A stretch of DNA of 64,000 bases. It comes from Pseudomonas sp. P818 (GTDB lineage: Bacteria; Pseudomonadota; Gammaproteobacteria; Pseudomonadales; Pseudomonadaceae). The translations under genes and the position numbers were made by a program. Below the pieces are notes generated by a model that was given only the letters and a program-made list of their open reading frames with translations, searched no databases and was not told the DNA's origin. Below, piece by piece: positions 11,092 through 19,126 of the stretch (position 1 is the stretch's first letter; each line of letters opens with the position of its first letter). The DNA lies in contig NZ_ATKM01000016.1 of the NCBI RefSeq assembly GCF_000418555.1, positions 1 to 64,000 of the forward strand, read 5' to 3'.

Positions 11092-11178
11092 CTCGTCACC
11101 CGTGAAAACTCGTGCCTGCACAGCGGCCCGGCAGGACTGCCGAACCACTCGCGAAAGAAAGAAAACTGCGTCTGTCGA

Positions 11179-12495
11179 TCAGCTGAGCGAAGCCGCGGCC
11201 AGACGCAGCGAATCGCGTACCTGGGTGCCGGCGGACTCGACGAACATCGAGGTGACCAACTCCTCGGAACGCATGGCCAGCACCGACAGCAGGGTGTCGC
11301 TGAGGCCATGACTGCCCTCGCAGCCGCCCTGCAGGAAGATCTGCGCCTGGCAGTCCGCCCGCAGCGGCAGGCGATATTGGCGGTCGACCACATCGCCCTC
11401 GATGTAGTCGGCGAAGCCCGCCAGCAGGGTGCGGTGATAGTCGCGGCGATAACCGGTAGCGAGGATCACCGCATCGAATCGCTCGCGATGCTGATCGCCG
11501 CCCAGGGTGTTTCGCAGGGTCAGCTCCACGCCGCCGTCATCGGCGGCAACGGCCATGACCTCACGATGGGTGAGCAAGCGATGAGGGTGCTGACCGCGCA
11601 CCTTCTGCTGGTAAAACAGGTGGTAGATCTTCTCGATCAGTTCCAGATCGACCACCGAGTAGTTGGTGTTGCGGTACTCGCTGAGCATCTGTGCGCGCTG
11701 CACGGGATCCTGGGCGAAGATGCGGTCGGTGAAGTCGGCATTGAAGATCTCGTTGACGAACGGGCTGTCGTCCGACGGCTTGAGGCTGCCGCCACGCACC
11801 AGCAGGCTGGCCTCGACCTGCGGGAAGCGGCATGCCAGGTCATGGAAGATTTCTGCGGCGCTCTGCCCGCCACCGATCACGGCGACACGGCGCGGACTAG
11901 CGCCATCGCCCAGCATGGCATCGAGCGCGCCCAGATAACGCGAGGAATGCACGATGCGCGGGTCAGTCATGCCGGTGAAGGCCGCCGGAATCTGCGCCAC
12001 GCCGCCGATACCCAGCACCAGGTTGCGCGCGCGACGCCGCATGCTCTGCCCGTCCGCACCGCGCGAAACCACCTCGACGCCGGCACAGGTGCCGGCGCTG
12101 TAGAATGGCTCGATGCTGGTCACCTCTTCGCCGTAATGCACCTGCCCGGCGAACGCATCGGCAGCCCAGCCGAGATAGTCGTTGAACTCTTCACGGCTGG
12201 GATAGAAGGTCTTCAGGTTGATGAAATCCTCCAGGCGCCCGCATGCCTTGAGGTAGCTGATGAAGGTGAAGCGGCTGGCGGGGTTGCGCAGCGTGGCGAG
12301 ATCCTTGAGGAAGGAGATCTGCATGCTCGAGCCGTCGATCAGCATGCCTTCATGCCAGCTGAAGGCAGGCTTGCGCTCGATGAAGCAGACGTTGGGCTCT
12401 CGCCCGCTGCGCTGGGCGAACTCTTCGGTGGCGATGGCCAGAGCCAGGTTCGAGGGCCCGAAGCCAACCCCGATATAGTCGTAAACGAGCCCCAT
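11179..12495 (-). CDS. L-ornithine/L-lysine N-monooxygenase (PvdA/SidA/IucD family)
   Basis: A 438-residue flavin-dependent N-hydroxylating monooxygenase. This family converts the side-chain amine of ornithine or lysine to a hydroxylamine with NADPH and O2, the first step to a hydroxamate iron ligand. The FAD motif GVGFGPSNLALA is at residues 8-19, the family-typical stretch MQISFLKDLATLRNP is near residue 60, the NADPH motif VIGGGQSAAE is mid-protein and the ATGYRRDY motif is C-terminal. ATG 12495 was chosen over the more upstream in-frame start because a GGGAGG ribosome-binding site lies seven bases before it and the FAD motif then sits at the usual distance. It is the first gene ahead of the NRPS genes and follows a PvdS-like promoter and a Fur-box-like site. 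Ornithine versus lysine (or Dab-like) specificity cannot be decided by eye. Confidence 0.93.
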   Translation of the reverse strand: MGLVYDYIGVGFGPSNLALAIATEEFAQRSGREPNVCFIERKPAFSWHEGMLIDGSSMQISFLKDLATLRNPASRFTFISYLKACGRLEDFINLKTFYPSREEFNDYLGWAADAFAGQVHYGEEVTSIEPFYSAGTCAGVEVVSRGADGQSMRRRARNLVLGIGGVAQIPAAFTGMTDPRIVHSSRYLGALDAMLGDGASPRRVAVIGGGQSAAEIFHDLACRFPQVEASLLVRGGSLKPSDDSPFVNEIFNADFTDRIFAQDPVQRAQMLSEYRNTNYSVVDLELIEKIYHLFYQQKVRGQHPHRLLTHREVMAVAADDGGVELTLRNTLGGDQHRERFDAVILATGYRRDYHRTLLAGFADYIEGDVVDRQYRLPLRADCQAQIFLQGGCEGSHGLSDTLLSVLAMRSEELVTSMFVESAGTQVRDSLRLAAASLS

Positions 12496-12549
12496 AAATC
12501 CTCCCGATATCTGCGTGCTGAATGGGCGGTTCGCCAGCCGGAATGAACT

Positions 12550-12568
12550 GGAAAACATTCTCATTAAC
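12550..12568 (-). promoter_or_regulatory. Fur-box-like site before the monooxygenase/NRPS operon
   Basis: Read on the minus strand, 13 of 19 bases match the Fur consensus GATAATGATAATCATTATC, with an unbroken core AATGA followed by AAT. It lies 55-73 bases before the monooxygenase start and immediately downstream of the PvdS-like promoter elements, where a repressor would block initiation. Confidence 0.5.
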
Positions 12569-12572
12569 ACTG

Positions 12573-12596
12573 ACGAACGAGGGGAAGGAATGTTTA
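12573..12596 (-). promoter_or_regulatory. PvdS-type iron-starvation promoter (TAAAC-N16-CGT)
   Basis: On the minus strand TAAAC (12596-12592) is followed after exactly 16 bases by CGT (12575-12573). The known PvdS iron-starvation box is TAAAT-N16/17-CGT, so only one base differs. A PvdS-like sigma gene lies 2 kb away (14358-14987). The pairing of sigma and promoter is inference. Confidence 0.5.
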
Positions 12597-12641
12597 GGGC
12601 GATTGCCTGCGGAATGTGAAATCACTTCGGCAAAAACGACT

Positions 12642-12662
12642 GCGCCCGCATCATGCGGGCGC
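12642..12662 (-). terminator. Rho-independent terminator of the sigma/ABC transcript
   Basis: A perfect 9-bp stem (GCGCCCGCA / TGCGGGCGC) with a 3-base loop, followed on the minus strand by GTCGTTTTT. It is 19 bases past the stop of the ABC exporter and separates that transcript from the monooxygenase/NRPS transcript. Confidence 0.8.
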
Positions 12663-12680
12663 AACGAGGACAGTCAATGC

Positions 12681-14357
12681 TCAGGAATGAGCGGCGCCAC
12701 CAATCTCCAGCAGCGCGTTGCGACTGGCGCGGGCACGATGCTCGCCCTGCAGTTCGTGGAGCTGCCCACCATCCATCTTCAGCAGGCGGTCGGCCTGGTC
12801 GAAGTAATGATCGTCGTGACTGATGGCGAAGATGGTCTTGCCGGCGGCCTTCAACTGCGGCAGCAGCTCGCGATAGAACACCTGGCGGAAAAGCGGGTCC
12901 TGATCCGCGGCCCATTCATCGAGCAGCAGGACGTCGCGCGCTTCGAGCAACGCCAGGAGCAAGGCCAGACGCTTGCGCTGACCGGCGGACAGACGTGTGT
13001 CACGCAGGCGCCCCGCCGCCACCTGCACCTTGTGGCGGATGTGCAAACTGCCCAGCCAGTGCTCGAGTTCTTCATCCGATGCCGCCACGCCGTGCGGGCC
13101 AAGCAGCTGCGAAAACAGGTGGTAGTCGGTGAACACCGATGCGAACAGCTGACGGTAGGCCGGCCACTCCTGCGGCCCGAGCACCCGGCCATCTATACGA
13201 ATCTCGCCGCGCTGCGGGATGTACAGGCCCGTCAGCAGACGCGCCAGCGTCGACTTGCCGCTGCCGTTGCCGCCGACCAGAAACACCGTTTCGCCGCGCT
13301 CAAGACGCAGGCTGACCGGCCCCACGTCGAAGCCGGGCTCGCCGTCCTGTGCCGGATAGCGATACTCCACCTCATGCAGTTCCAACACCTGCCACTGTCC
13401 GCTCAAGGGGTCGGCCGGATGCTCGAAGGTCTCCACATGAGGCGCCAGCGCCAGCGACTCGACCTTGTCCAGCGCCACGCGCCCGGCGATCTGCGTCGGA
13501 ATCGCCGCCACAGCCGAAACCAATGGCGTGCGCATGAACAGAATGGTCAGCGCATAGGTCGAGGCCACCGCTGTGGAGGCCCAACCCAGGCCGTTGGCCA
13601 GGTAGAACACCAGGCCGATGGTGCCCAGCACCATGATGTTGGCCCAGTTGCTGGCCAGGCCGTGGTAACGGTCGGCCAGGGTCACATGATCGCGATAGGC
13701 GCGCGCGCTGAGGTCGAACTCATCCTCGTACAGGCGCTGCGCGCGGTCGCGGTTGAGGGTCAGCTCCTTGCGCCCGTCGATCACCGCCTGGTAATCGCCG
13801 TAGAGACGATCCTCGGACTCACGCAGCATGCGCAGGTGATGATTGAGCCGCCCGACCAGCAGCCAGCCAACGCCGAGGGTGAAGCTCATCCACAGCAATG
13901 TGGTGACGAACAGCCCCGGCGAAAGCCAGGCCAGATAGGCGAACGCCGCCAGCGTCAGCACGCTGCCATAGATCAGTTCAGGCAGATGGACGAAGGCCAG
14001 GGTGATGTTGCGGATGTCGCTGGACAGACTGGCGATGATATTGGAGCCACCGATGATCTCCAGACGCTCGATGCTGGTGTCCAGCACCCGCTTCACCAAC
14101 GCGCGGCGCATGCGATAGACGAAGCGGTGGCCCAGCGCAGTCAGCGACAGTTGCGCCGCCGAGGCCAGCACCAGCAGCAAGGCCAGCAAGGCGACGAACT
14201 GCCCCAGCGCCACACCCGGACTGCTCGCCGGGGTGAGCATGCGCTGATTGATGAAGGCAATCACCGCCACGCTGAGCAATGCGCTGCCCAGGCTGAGCCC
14301 CAGCACCAGCGCGATGGACCAGCGATATTCGTGGAAAACCAGACGCAGCAGCTTCAT
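12681..14357 (-). CDS. PvdE/SyrD-type cyclic-peptide/siderophore-precursor ABC exporter (fused permease-ATPase), copy 1
   Basis: A 558-residue half-transporter of the PvdE/SyrD family, which moves acylated peptide siderophore precursors or lipopeptides across the inner membrane. About six membrane segments fill residues 1-300 (for example 15-37, 52-72, 130-165, 240-285). The ATPase half follows, with Walker A GGNGSGKST, the signature LSAGQRKRLAL and Walker B VLLLDEWAADQD, a form typical of this family, then the switch-histidine region AISHDDHYF. The ATG at 14357 directly abuts the TGA of the sigma-factor gene (14358-14360), so the two are coupled. A strong terminator follows the stop. A second protein of the same family is encoded at 17480-19126. 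Export of the peptide made by the adjacent NRPS is inferred. Confidence 0.92.
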   Translation of the reverse strand: MKLLRLVFHEYRWSIALVLGLSLGSALLSVAVIAFINQRMLTPASSPGVALGQFVALLALLLVLASAAQLSLTALGHRFVYRMRRALVKRVLDTSIERLEIIGGSNIIASLSSDIRNITLAFVHLPELIYGSVLTLAAFAYLAWLSPGLFVTTLLWMSFTLGVGWLLVGRLNHHLRMLRESEDRLYGDYQAVIDGRKELTLNRDRAQRLYEDEFDLSARAYRDHVTLADRYHGLASNWANIMVLGTIGLVFYLANGLGWASTAVASTYALTILFMRTPLVSAVAAIPTQIAGRVALDKVESLALAPHVETFEHPADPLSGQWQVLELHEVEYRYPAQDGEPGFDVGPVSLRLERGETVFLVGGNGSGKSTLARLLTGLYIPQRGEIRIDGRVLGPQEWPAYRQLFASVFTDYHLFSQLLGPHGVAASDEELEHWLGSLHIRHKVQVAAGRLRDTRLSAGQRKRLALLLALLEARDVLLLDEWAADQDPLFRQVFYRELLPQLKAAGKTIFAISHDDHYFDQADRLLKMDGGQLHELQGEHRARASRNALLEIGGAAHS

Positions 14358-14987
14358 TCAGAACCTCTTGGCCAGGGGACAGTTGCGCGAGCACTGCCCG
14401 TCGAGTCGAACACGGCAATGCCCTAGGGTATCGCGCAGAATCAGATTGATCAGCGCTGGCGAAGCCCCAAGTTGAGTCGCCACCTCGCGCTGGGTGAGGC
14501 CATCGAGCTGGCTGAGCTTGAACACCCGACGCATGCGCGGGGTCAGCTCGGCCAGCGCATCGAGCAACTGGCGTACCGCCTGCTGCCCACCTACGGTCTG
14601 CTCTGGGGAAATTTCCGAAGGTTGCAGATCGGCCAGTTCGGCAGCGGCACCGTAGCGCTGCTCCAGTTGCAGGCGGCGCAGATGATCGATGGCCAGGTTG
14701 CGCACCAGGCGACTCAGATAACGCTCGGGCGCCTCCACCCGGGAGAGCTTGAGACCGCCCTCCCACAATTTGAGAAACGCATCCTGCAGGACATCTTCGG
14801 CTCGACTACGACAGCCCAGTACACGCGTCGCCAGATTGAGCAACGAATGACGCTGGGCCTGGTAGGCACTCAGCAACGCCTTGCGGTCGATGACCGCAGC
14901 AGGCTGCTCGTAGGCGGGTGCATTGGCTGCAAAAGACGGTCGAAAACCTCGGCCCAAGGCCGGCAGTGACTGCTGAGAACATTCCAT
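14358..14987 (-). CDS. PvdS-like ECF sigma factor (iron starvation sigma)
   Basis: A 209-residue sigma-70 factor of the extracytoplasmic-function group. Region 2 contains GCRSRAEDVLQDAFLKLWE and RYLSRLVRNLAIDHLRR, close to the corresponding PvdS stretches; region 4 contains LTQREVATQLGASPALINLILRDTLGHCR, also PvdS-like. An N-terminal extension of about 35 residues precedes region 2, and the ribosome-binding site before ATG 14987 is weak, so a later start is possible. There is no anti-sigma gene beside it, and the nearby TonB receptor has no signalling domain. It therefore looks like a free-standing, Fur-controlled sigma rather than a FecI-FecR surface-signalling pair. It is coupled to the ABC exporter downstream, and its likely target is the promoter at 12573-12596. 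Confidence 0.9.
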   Translation of the reverse strand: MECSQQSLPALGRGFRPSFAANAPAYEQPAAVIDRKALLSAYQAQRHSLLNLATRVLGCRSRAEDVLQDAFLKLWEGGLKLSRVEAPERYLSRLVRNLAIDHLRRLQLEQRYGAAAELADLQPSEISPEQTVGGQQAVRQLLDALAELTPRMRRVFKLSQLDGLTQREVATQLGASPALINLILRDTLGHCRVRLDGQCSRNCPLAKRF

Positions 14988-15035
14988 GCGAGGTCAGGCT
15001 CTTTGGCAAAGAGCGCCAATCGTGAATGCAAACAC

Positions 15036-15054
15036 TTCTCATTGCAATGATAGC
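15036..15054. promoter_or_regulatory. Possible Fur site upstream of the sigma gene
   Basis: A perfect 12-bp palindrome TCATTGCAATGA (15039-15050) sits about 50-65 bases before the sigma start. It carries the half-sites AATGATA on one strand and AATGAGAA on the other, both common in Pseudomonas Fur boxes. The best 19-base alignment to the consensus matches only about 10 positions, so the call is tentative. Confidence 0.35.
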
Positions 15055-15157
15055 GAGAAGCCATGGACAGATTGCATGAGACACCAGCTCGATATGCGCT
15101 CAATGCCTCCGCACCAGTTGAAACAAACGCATCAACCAGTCCGTTTAAATGAACAGA

Positions 15158-15182
15158 CGGGCGGCAGGATCGCCACCGCCCG
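15158..15182 (-). terminator. Probable terminator of the TonB-receptor gene
   Basis: A 7-bp GC stem (CGGGCGG / CCGCCCG) with an 11-base loop begins 8 bases past the receptor stop on the minus strand. The following stretch, TCTGTTCATTT, is only moderately T-rich. Confidence 0.45.
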
Positions 15183-15189
15183 GCAACAT

Positions 15190-17277
15190 CTAGAAGTCGT
15201 AACGAGCCGCCACACCCAGGGTCATCGGCGCACCGACGTCGAGCAGGCTGTCGCTCTGGTTATTGGTGATGTATTGCTCATCGAACAGGTTGTGAACATA
15301 GCCGCTGAGCGTCAGATTACCGATTGGCAACTCGGCATTGAGATTCACCAGCGTGACGCTGTCGCTACGACGTACCTTGGTTATTTCACGAGCGCCGTTG
15401 GCATCGAAGTTGGAGATGCTTCGCCCTTGGTAGATGACGTCACTACCGATCATCAGGCCGTTATCGAAGGTGTAGTTGGCGCCCACGTTGGCCATCTTCT
15501 TCGGGGCGTAGACGAACTCATAGCCGCTGAGATCCACACCATCTCGGACGAAGGACTTGTACTTGGTATCGTTGTAGGCGAAACCGGCATTGAGCAACAG
15601 TTGCGAGGTCACCAGATACTCTGCGGAAAATTCCAGACCGATCATGCGGCTGTCGGCAGCGTTGGATACCTGAGTGGTGCCATCGGCGATATTACGGAAC
15701 GATACCTGCTGGTCTTTCCAGGTGGTGTGGTAGAGATTGGCAGTCGTGCGCAAACGGCGATCCAGCCAGTTGCCACGCCAGGCCAACTCGTAGGTGCTGG
15801 TGAACTCGGGGTCATAACTATCATGACGGGCGCGGCTACGAATGTTCACACCACCGCTGCGATAACCACGCTGCCACGTCAGACCGAGCACTTGGTTCTC
15901 GGTGAGATCATGGCTGATACCGATCTTCGGCAGTAGCACGCTGGAGCTGATGTCTTCATCTACGGTAGGGTCTGTAACAGAAACCACACGGATCGGATAG
16001 TTGATCTTGGTGTTGTTCTTTTCGTGATCCCAACGCAATCCGGTAATCAATTGCCAGTCGTCCATGAACTCCCAGTTGAGTTCACCGAACAAGGCTTGGC
16101 TCCTGATATTGATCTCGCCCTTCTGGTTCAGCAACACCGTTCCGTTGTTGACCAGTTGATCATCGATCTCGCCCTTGGAACGTCCCAGATAGGCACCTAC
16201 TACACCATCTACACGATCCGAGACGTAGCCCAGGCGAAACTCCTGACTGCCCAAGCTCTGATCATGATGACGAGGAGCGGTCTGGGTGGGGTTGTCGGCA
16301 GTAGTGCGATCGAAGTCGAGAATGGAATCGTACTTCGACCAGGTTCCGGAGGTAACGCTGGTCAGAGTCCAAAAATCATCCAGGCGGTAGTCCAGCTTGG
16401 CCGTAGCGGTATTCTGGTTCAGCGTATTGTAGGTCTCGGTATTCTCGTAAACGCTGTAGTAATCGGGTCTACCGTTAGTCGCCGCCGTTGCATTGAGGCC
16501 ACTACGCTGCTTGGTACGAGCAAAGGTCAACAGCAAATCCATGTCGTCGGACGGCAAAATGAGGAACTTGCCGCGAATGTTGGACGAGCGCAGCTGGTTG
16601 GCGTCCATGTCCAGGAATTCGTTTTCGATATAGCCATCGGAGGTCTGGTAATCGACAGCCAGACGGCCCGCGACGAGGCCGTCAATCAGGGTGCCGTTGG
16701 CCATGGCCGAAGCACCACGCTCTCCGTACTTACCAGCATTGCTTCTCACCGAAAACTCGGGATCGAAAGTAGGATCCTTGCTCTTCATGATGATGGCGCC
16801 AGCCAGGGAGTTACGTCCCTGAGTGGTCGACTGAGCACCACGATAGATTTCCACCTGCTCCATGTCCCAGAGCTGAATGGGGTTGTGGGTGAGCAGCCTG
16901 TTGACCTGTAGCGCATCATCGACATACACCGAGACCGCGCCATTCATGGCAGCCGGCCCCTGATCATCGAATCCACTCACCGGAATACCGCGAATCCCCC
17001 AGTTCTCGTTACCCGACTGGGCGTAAACGCTCGGAGTGCGACCCAGCACGCCCTGAAGATCTTGATCTCCGTGGCTGCGAATATCCTCGGCAGTCACGAC
17101 GGCGACACTGGAGAGTGTCCTGTCCTGGCTGCGCTGGATCTTCTCGCCAGTAACCACCACTTCCTTTAACTCAAGCGCCTTCTCTGCACCGGGTTCTTCA
17201 GCTGCCATCGCCGCAGTCACAGCCATCAGACTGGACGCGACAGCCAATGCCAACGTGTTCTTCTTGAATATGATCAT
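15190..17277 (-). CDS. TonB-dependent ferric-siderophore outer-membrane receptor
   Basis: A 695-residue receptor that would import ferric siderophore across the outer membrane with TonB energy. ATG 17277 gives a clear signal peptide (IIFKKNTLALAVASSLMAVTAAMA, cut near residue 25), followed by a TonB box region (ELKEVVVTG), a plug domain of about 120 residues (EDIRSHGDQDLQGVLGRTPSV, VDDALQVNR, VEIYRGAQSTTQGRNSLAGAI) and a long beta-barrel ending in VAARYDF with the usual terminal Phe. There is no N-terminal STN signalling domain, so it is not a FecA/FpvA-type transducer. Base composition is visibly lower in GC than in the flanking NRPS: spot counts of two 60-base lines give 57% and 53%, against 70% in one NRPS line. 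It is divergent from the second ABC exporter. The ligand is presumably the siderophore of this locus, but it could be a xenosiderophore. Confidence 0.94.
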   Translation of the reverse strand: MIIFKKNTLALAVASSLMAVTAAMAAEEPGAEKALELKEVVVTGEKIQRSQDRTLSSVAVVTAEDIRSHGDQDLQGVLGRTPSVYAQSGNENWGIRGIPVSGFDDQGPAAMNGAVSVYVDDALQVNRLLTHNPIQLWDMEQVEIYRGAQSTTQGRNSLAGAIIMKSKDPTFDPEFSVRSNAGKYGERGASAMANGTLIDGLVAGRLAVDYQTSDGYIENEFLDMDANQLRSSNIRGKFLILPSDDMDLLLTFARTKQRSGLNATAATNGRPDYYSVYENTETYNTLNQNTATAKLDYRLDDFWTLTSVTSGTWSKYDSILDFDRTTADNPTQTAPRHHDQSLGSQEFRLGYVSDRVDGVVGAYLGRSKGEIDDQLVNNGTVLLNQKGEINIRSQALFGELNWEFMDDWQLITGLRWDHEKNNTKINYPIRVVSVTDPTVDEDISSSVLLPKIGISHDLTENQVLGLTWQRGYRSGGVNIRSRARHDSYDPEFTSTYELAWRGNWLDRRLRTTANLYHTTWKDQQVSFRNIADGTTQVSNAADSRMIGLEFSAEYLVTSQLLLNAGFAYNDTKYKSFVRDGVDLSGYEFVYAPKKMANVGANYTFDNGLMIGSDVIYQGRSISNFDANGAREITKVRRSDSVTLVNLNAELPIGNLTLSGYVHNLFDEQYITNNQSDSLLDVGAPMTLGVAARYDF

Positions 17278-17369
17278 CGAGCCCTGGTTCTCATGGGTCT
17301 TATTTGGTTCCTGAAGGCCGCAACGACATGCTCCAACCTCCCCCAATCCCGGCAAAGCGCCGGAATACA

Positions 17370-17412
17370 AATCAATATCATCTCAACATAATTTGCATTC
17401 TTTACAAGAATG
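17370..17412. promoter_or_regulatory. Receptor/exporter divergent control region with Fur-like half-sites
   Basis: Between the divergent receptor and exporter genes, the minus strand of 17370-17381 reads ATGATATTGATT, matching 10 of 12 core positions of the Fur consensus; the full 19-base match is weak. A perfect 7-3-7 inverted repeat, CATTCTT-tac-AAGAATG, occupies 17396-17412. The region is markedly AT-rich. One or both may bind Fur or another iron regulator. Confidence 0.4.
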
Positions 17413-17479
17413 ATTTGCTTTTATAGCCAAGCACAGCATTCTGCCCAGCCTCGCTCAACGATCTGGATGATCAACGGAA

Positions 17480-19126
17480 ATGGATTTGTTACTGCTACTG
17501 GCGCGACGCTCCTGGCGCAGCCTGCTGATCGCGACTCTCACCGGCCTGGCCTGTGGCCTCGCGGCGGCCGGTCTGATCGCTAACATCAACCATTCCCTGG
17601 CCGATTTCAGCCACTTGCGCCCGACCGATGGACTGCTGTTCGCCGGCCTGGTCGTCTTGGTGGTGGTTGCACGCATCCTCTCCGACATAAGCCTGCTACG
17701 CCTGGGGCAGACTGCGGTCAGCGACATGCGTCTGCATCTGAGCAGCAAGCTGATCGACACGCCCTATCCACGTCTGCAACACCTGGGTAAGCATCGTCTG
17801 CTGGCAATGCTCACCGACGACACGCAGACCATCAGCCAGGCCGTCGAGCTGATGCCCACCCTGCTGGTCAATAGCGGCATCGTTCTAGCCTGCCTGGGCT
17901 ACCTGGGCTGGCTCAGCTTGCCACTGCTGGCACTCACGGCAGTGCTGATCGTGCTCGGCGCGGCCAGCTTCCATTGGCCACAGCGCAAGGCGCTGACCTC
18001 GATAGGCAAGGCACGTGAACGGAAGGATCAGTTGTTCGACCAGTACCGCTTACTCACCGACGGCAGCAAGGAACTGCAACTCAACCACGCGCGGCGCCTG
18101 CAGTTCTTCGAACGCCTGCTCTACCCCATCAGCCAGCAGTATCGCCGCGACTTCGTGCGCGGCATGAGCATCTACGCCTTGGTGCTCAACTGGGGCAATG
18201 GCATTTTCTACCTGCTGATCGGCACGGTGCTGTTCGTCGCCCCGCAGTTCATCGAGCTCAGCGCGACGCTGGTGACCGGCTACATACTCACCCTGCTATA
18301 CATGATCACGCCGCTGTCGGAGTTGATGAACGCCCTGCCTGGTCTGGGCAGGGCCAGCGTCTCGCTACGCAAGATCGGCGCCCTCGAAGGGCAACTGGAG
18401 GTGGCCGACACGCCAGGCCACAACCTGGTGCCAGCACGCCATGTGCGCTCGCTGAACTGTCGTGATGTGCGCCATACCTACTACCGTGAGGGCGAGGATG
18501 GCCGCTTTACCCTCGGCCCGTTCGACCTCGACCTGCGGGCGGGCGAAGTGGTCTTCATCACTGGCGGTAATGGCAGCGGCAAAACCACCCTGGCCCTGCT
18601 ATTGACCGGGTTGTACCAGCCCGAAGGCGGCGAACTGCTGCTTGACGGCCAGGTGTCTTCAAGCACCCAGAACCAGATCTACCGCCAGCACTTCTCGGCG
18701 ATCTTCACCGACTTCTGTCTGTTCGAGCACATGCTCGACGGCGATGACCCACAACTCATGCAGCAGGCCCGTGACTACCTGGCGCATCTGCAACTGTCGC
18801 ACAAGGTCAATATTGATGGCGGCCGCTTGTCCACAATGGATCTCTCCACCGGTCAACGCAAACGCCTGGCCCTTCTGGCCGCCTACCTCGACGACCGCCC
18901 CTGCTACCTGTTCGATGAATGGGCGGCGGATCAGGACCCGGTGTTCAAGCGCTTCTTCTACACCAAGATCCTTCCGGATCTGCGCCAGCGTGGAAAACTG
19001 GTGATCGTGATTTCGCACGACGATGCCTACTTCCAGCTCGCCGACCGGCTGATCAAGGTGGATCAGGGAACTGTCTTAGAGGCGGACTCGGATACGTCTC
19101 TTGAGACCGGTCAAATTCACTGCTGA
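17480..19126 (+). CDS. PvdE/SyrD-type ABC exporter (fused permease-ATPase), copy 2
   Basis: A 548-residue fused permease-ATPase of the same family as the protein at 12681-14357 but clearly divergent from it. About six membrane segments lie in residues 1-290 (for example 15-35, 50-68, 128-165, 235-285). The ATPase half carries Walker A GGNGSGKTT, the signature LSTGQRKRLAL, Walker B CYLFDEWAADQD and the H-loop VISHDDAYF. ATG 17480 follows a weak purine-rich CGGAAA. The gene is divergent from the TonB receptor, and its last 10 bases overlap the end of the convergent fhuF-like gene. Two PvdE-family pumps in one siderophore locus is unusual; the second may export the final siderophore, export an intermediate, or take part in recycling. 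Which, the sequence does not say. Confidence 0.92.
   Translation: MDLLLLLARRSWRSLLIATLTGLACGLAAAGLIANINHSLADFSHLRPTDGLLFAGLVVLVVVARILSDISLLRLGQTAVSDMRLHLSSKLIDTPYPRLQHLGKHRLLAMLTDDTQTISQAVELMPTLLVNSGIVLACLGYLGWLSLPLLALTAVLIVLGAASFHWPQRKALTSIGKARERKDQLFDQYRLLTDGSKELQLNHARRLQFFERLLYPISQQYRRDFVRGMSIYALVLNWGNGIFYLLIGTVLFVAPQFIELSATLVTGYILTLLYMITPLSELMNALPGLGRASVSLRKIGALEGQLEVADTPGHNLVPARHVRSLNCRDVRHTYYREGEDGRFTLGPFDLDLRAGEVVFITGGNGSGKTTLALLLTGLYQPEGGELLLDGQVSSSTQNQIYRQHFSAIFTDFCLFEHMLDGDDPQLMQQARDYLAHLQLSHKVNIDGGRLSTMDLSTGQRKRLALLAAYLDDRPCYLFDEWAADQDPVFKRFFYTKILPDLRQRGKLVIVISHDDAYFQLADRLIKVDQGTVLEADSDTSLETGQIHC

Noticed and set aside
6835..12546. Very long plus-strand open frame (about 1900 codons) opposite the NRPS and monooxygenase genes
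   Set aside because: It is antisense to genes with clear domains; high GC at third positions keeps the opposite strand free of stops. The translation shows no domain and is rich in Gln, Ala and Arg.
12522..14426. 634-codon plus-strand frame opposite the first ABC exporter
   Set aside because: Antisense to a protein with intact Walker motifs; composition dominated by Gln, Ala, Arg and His.
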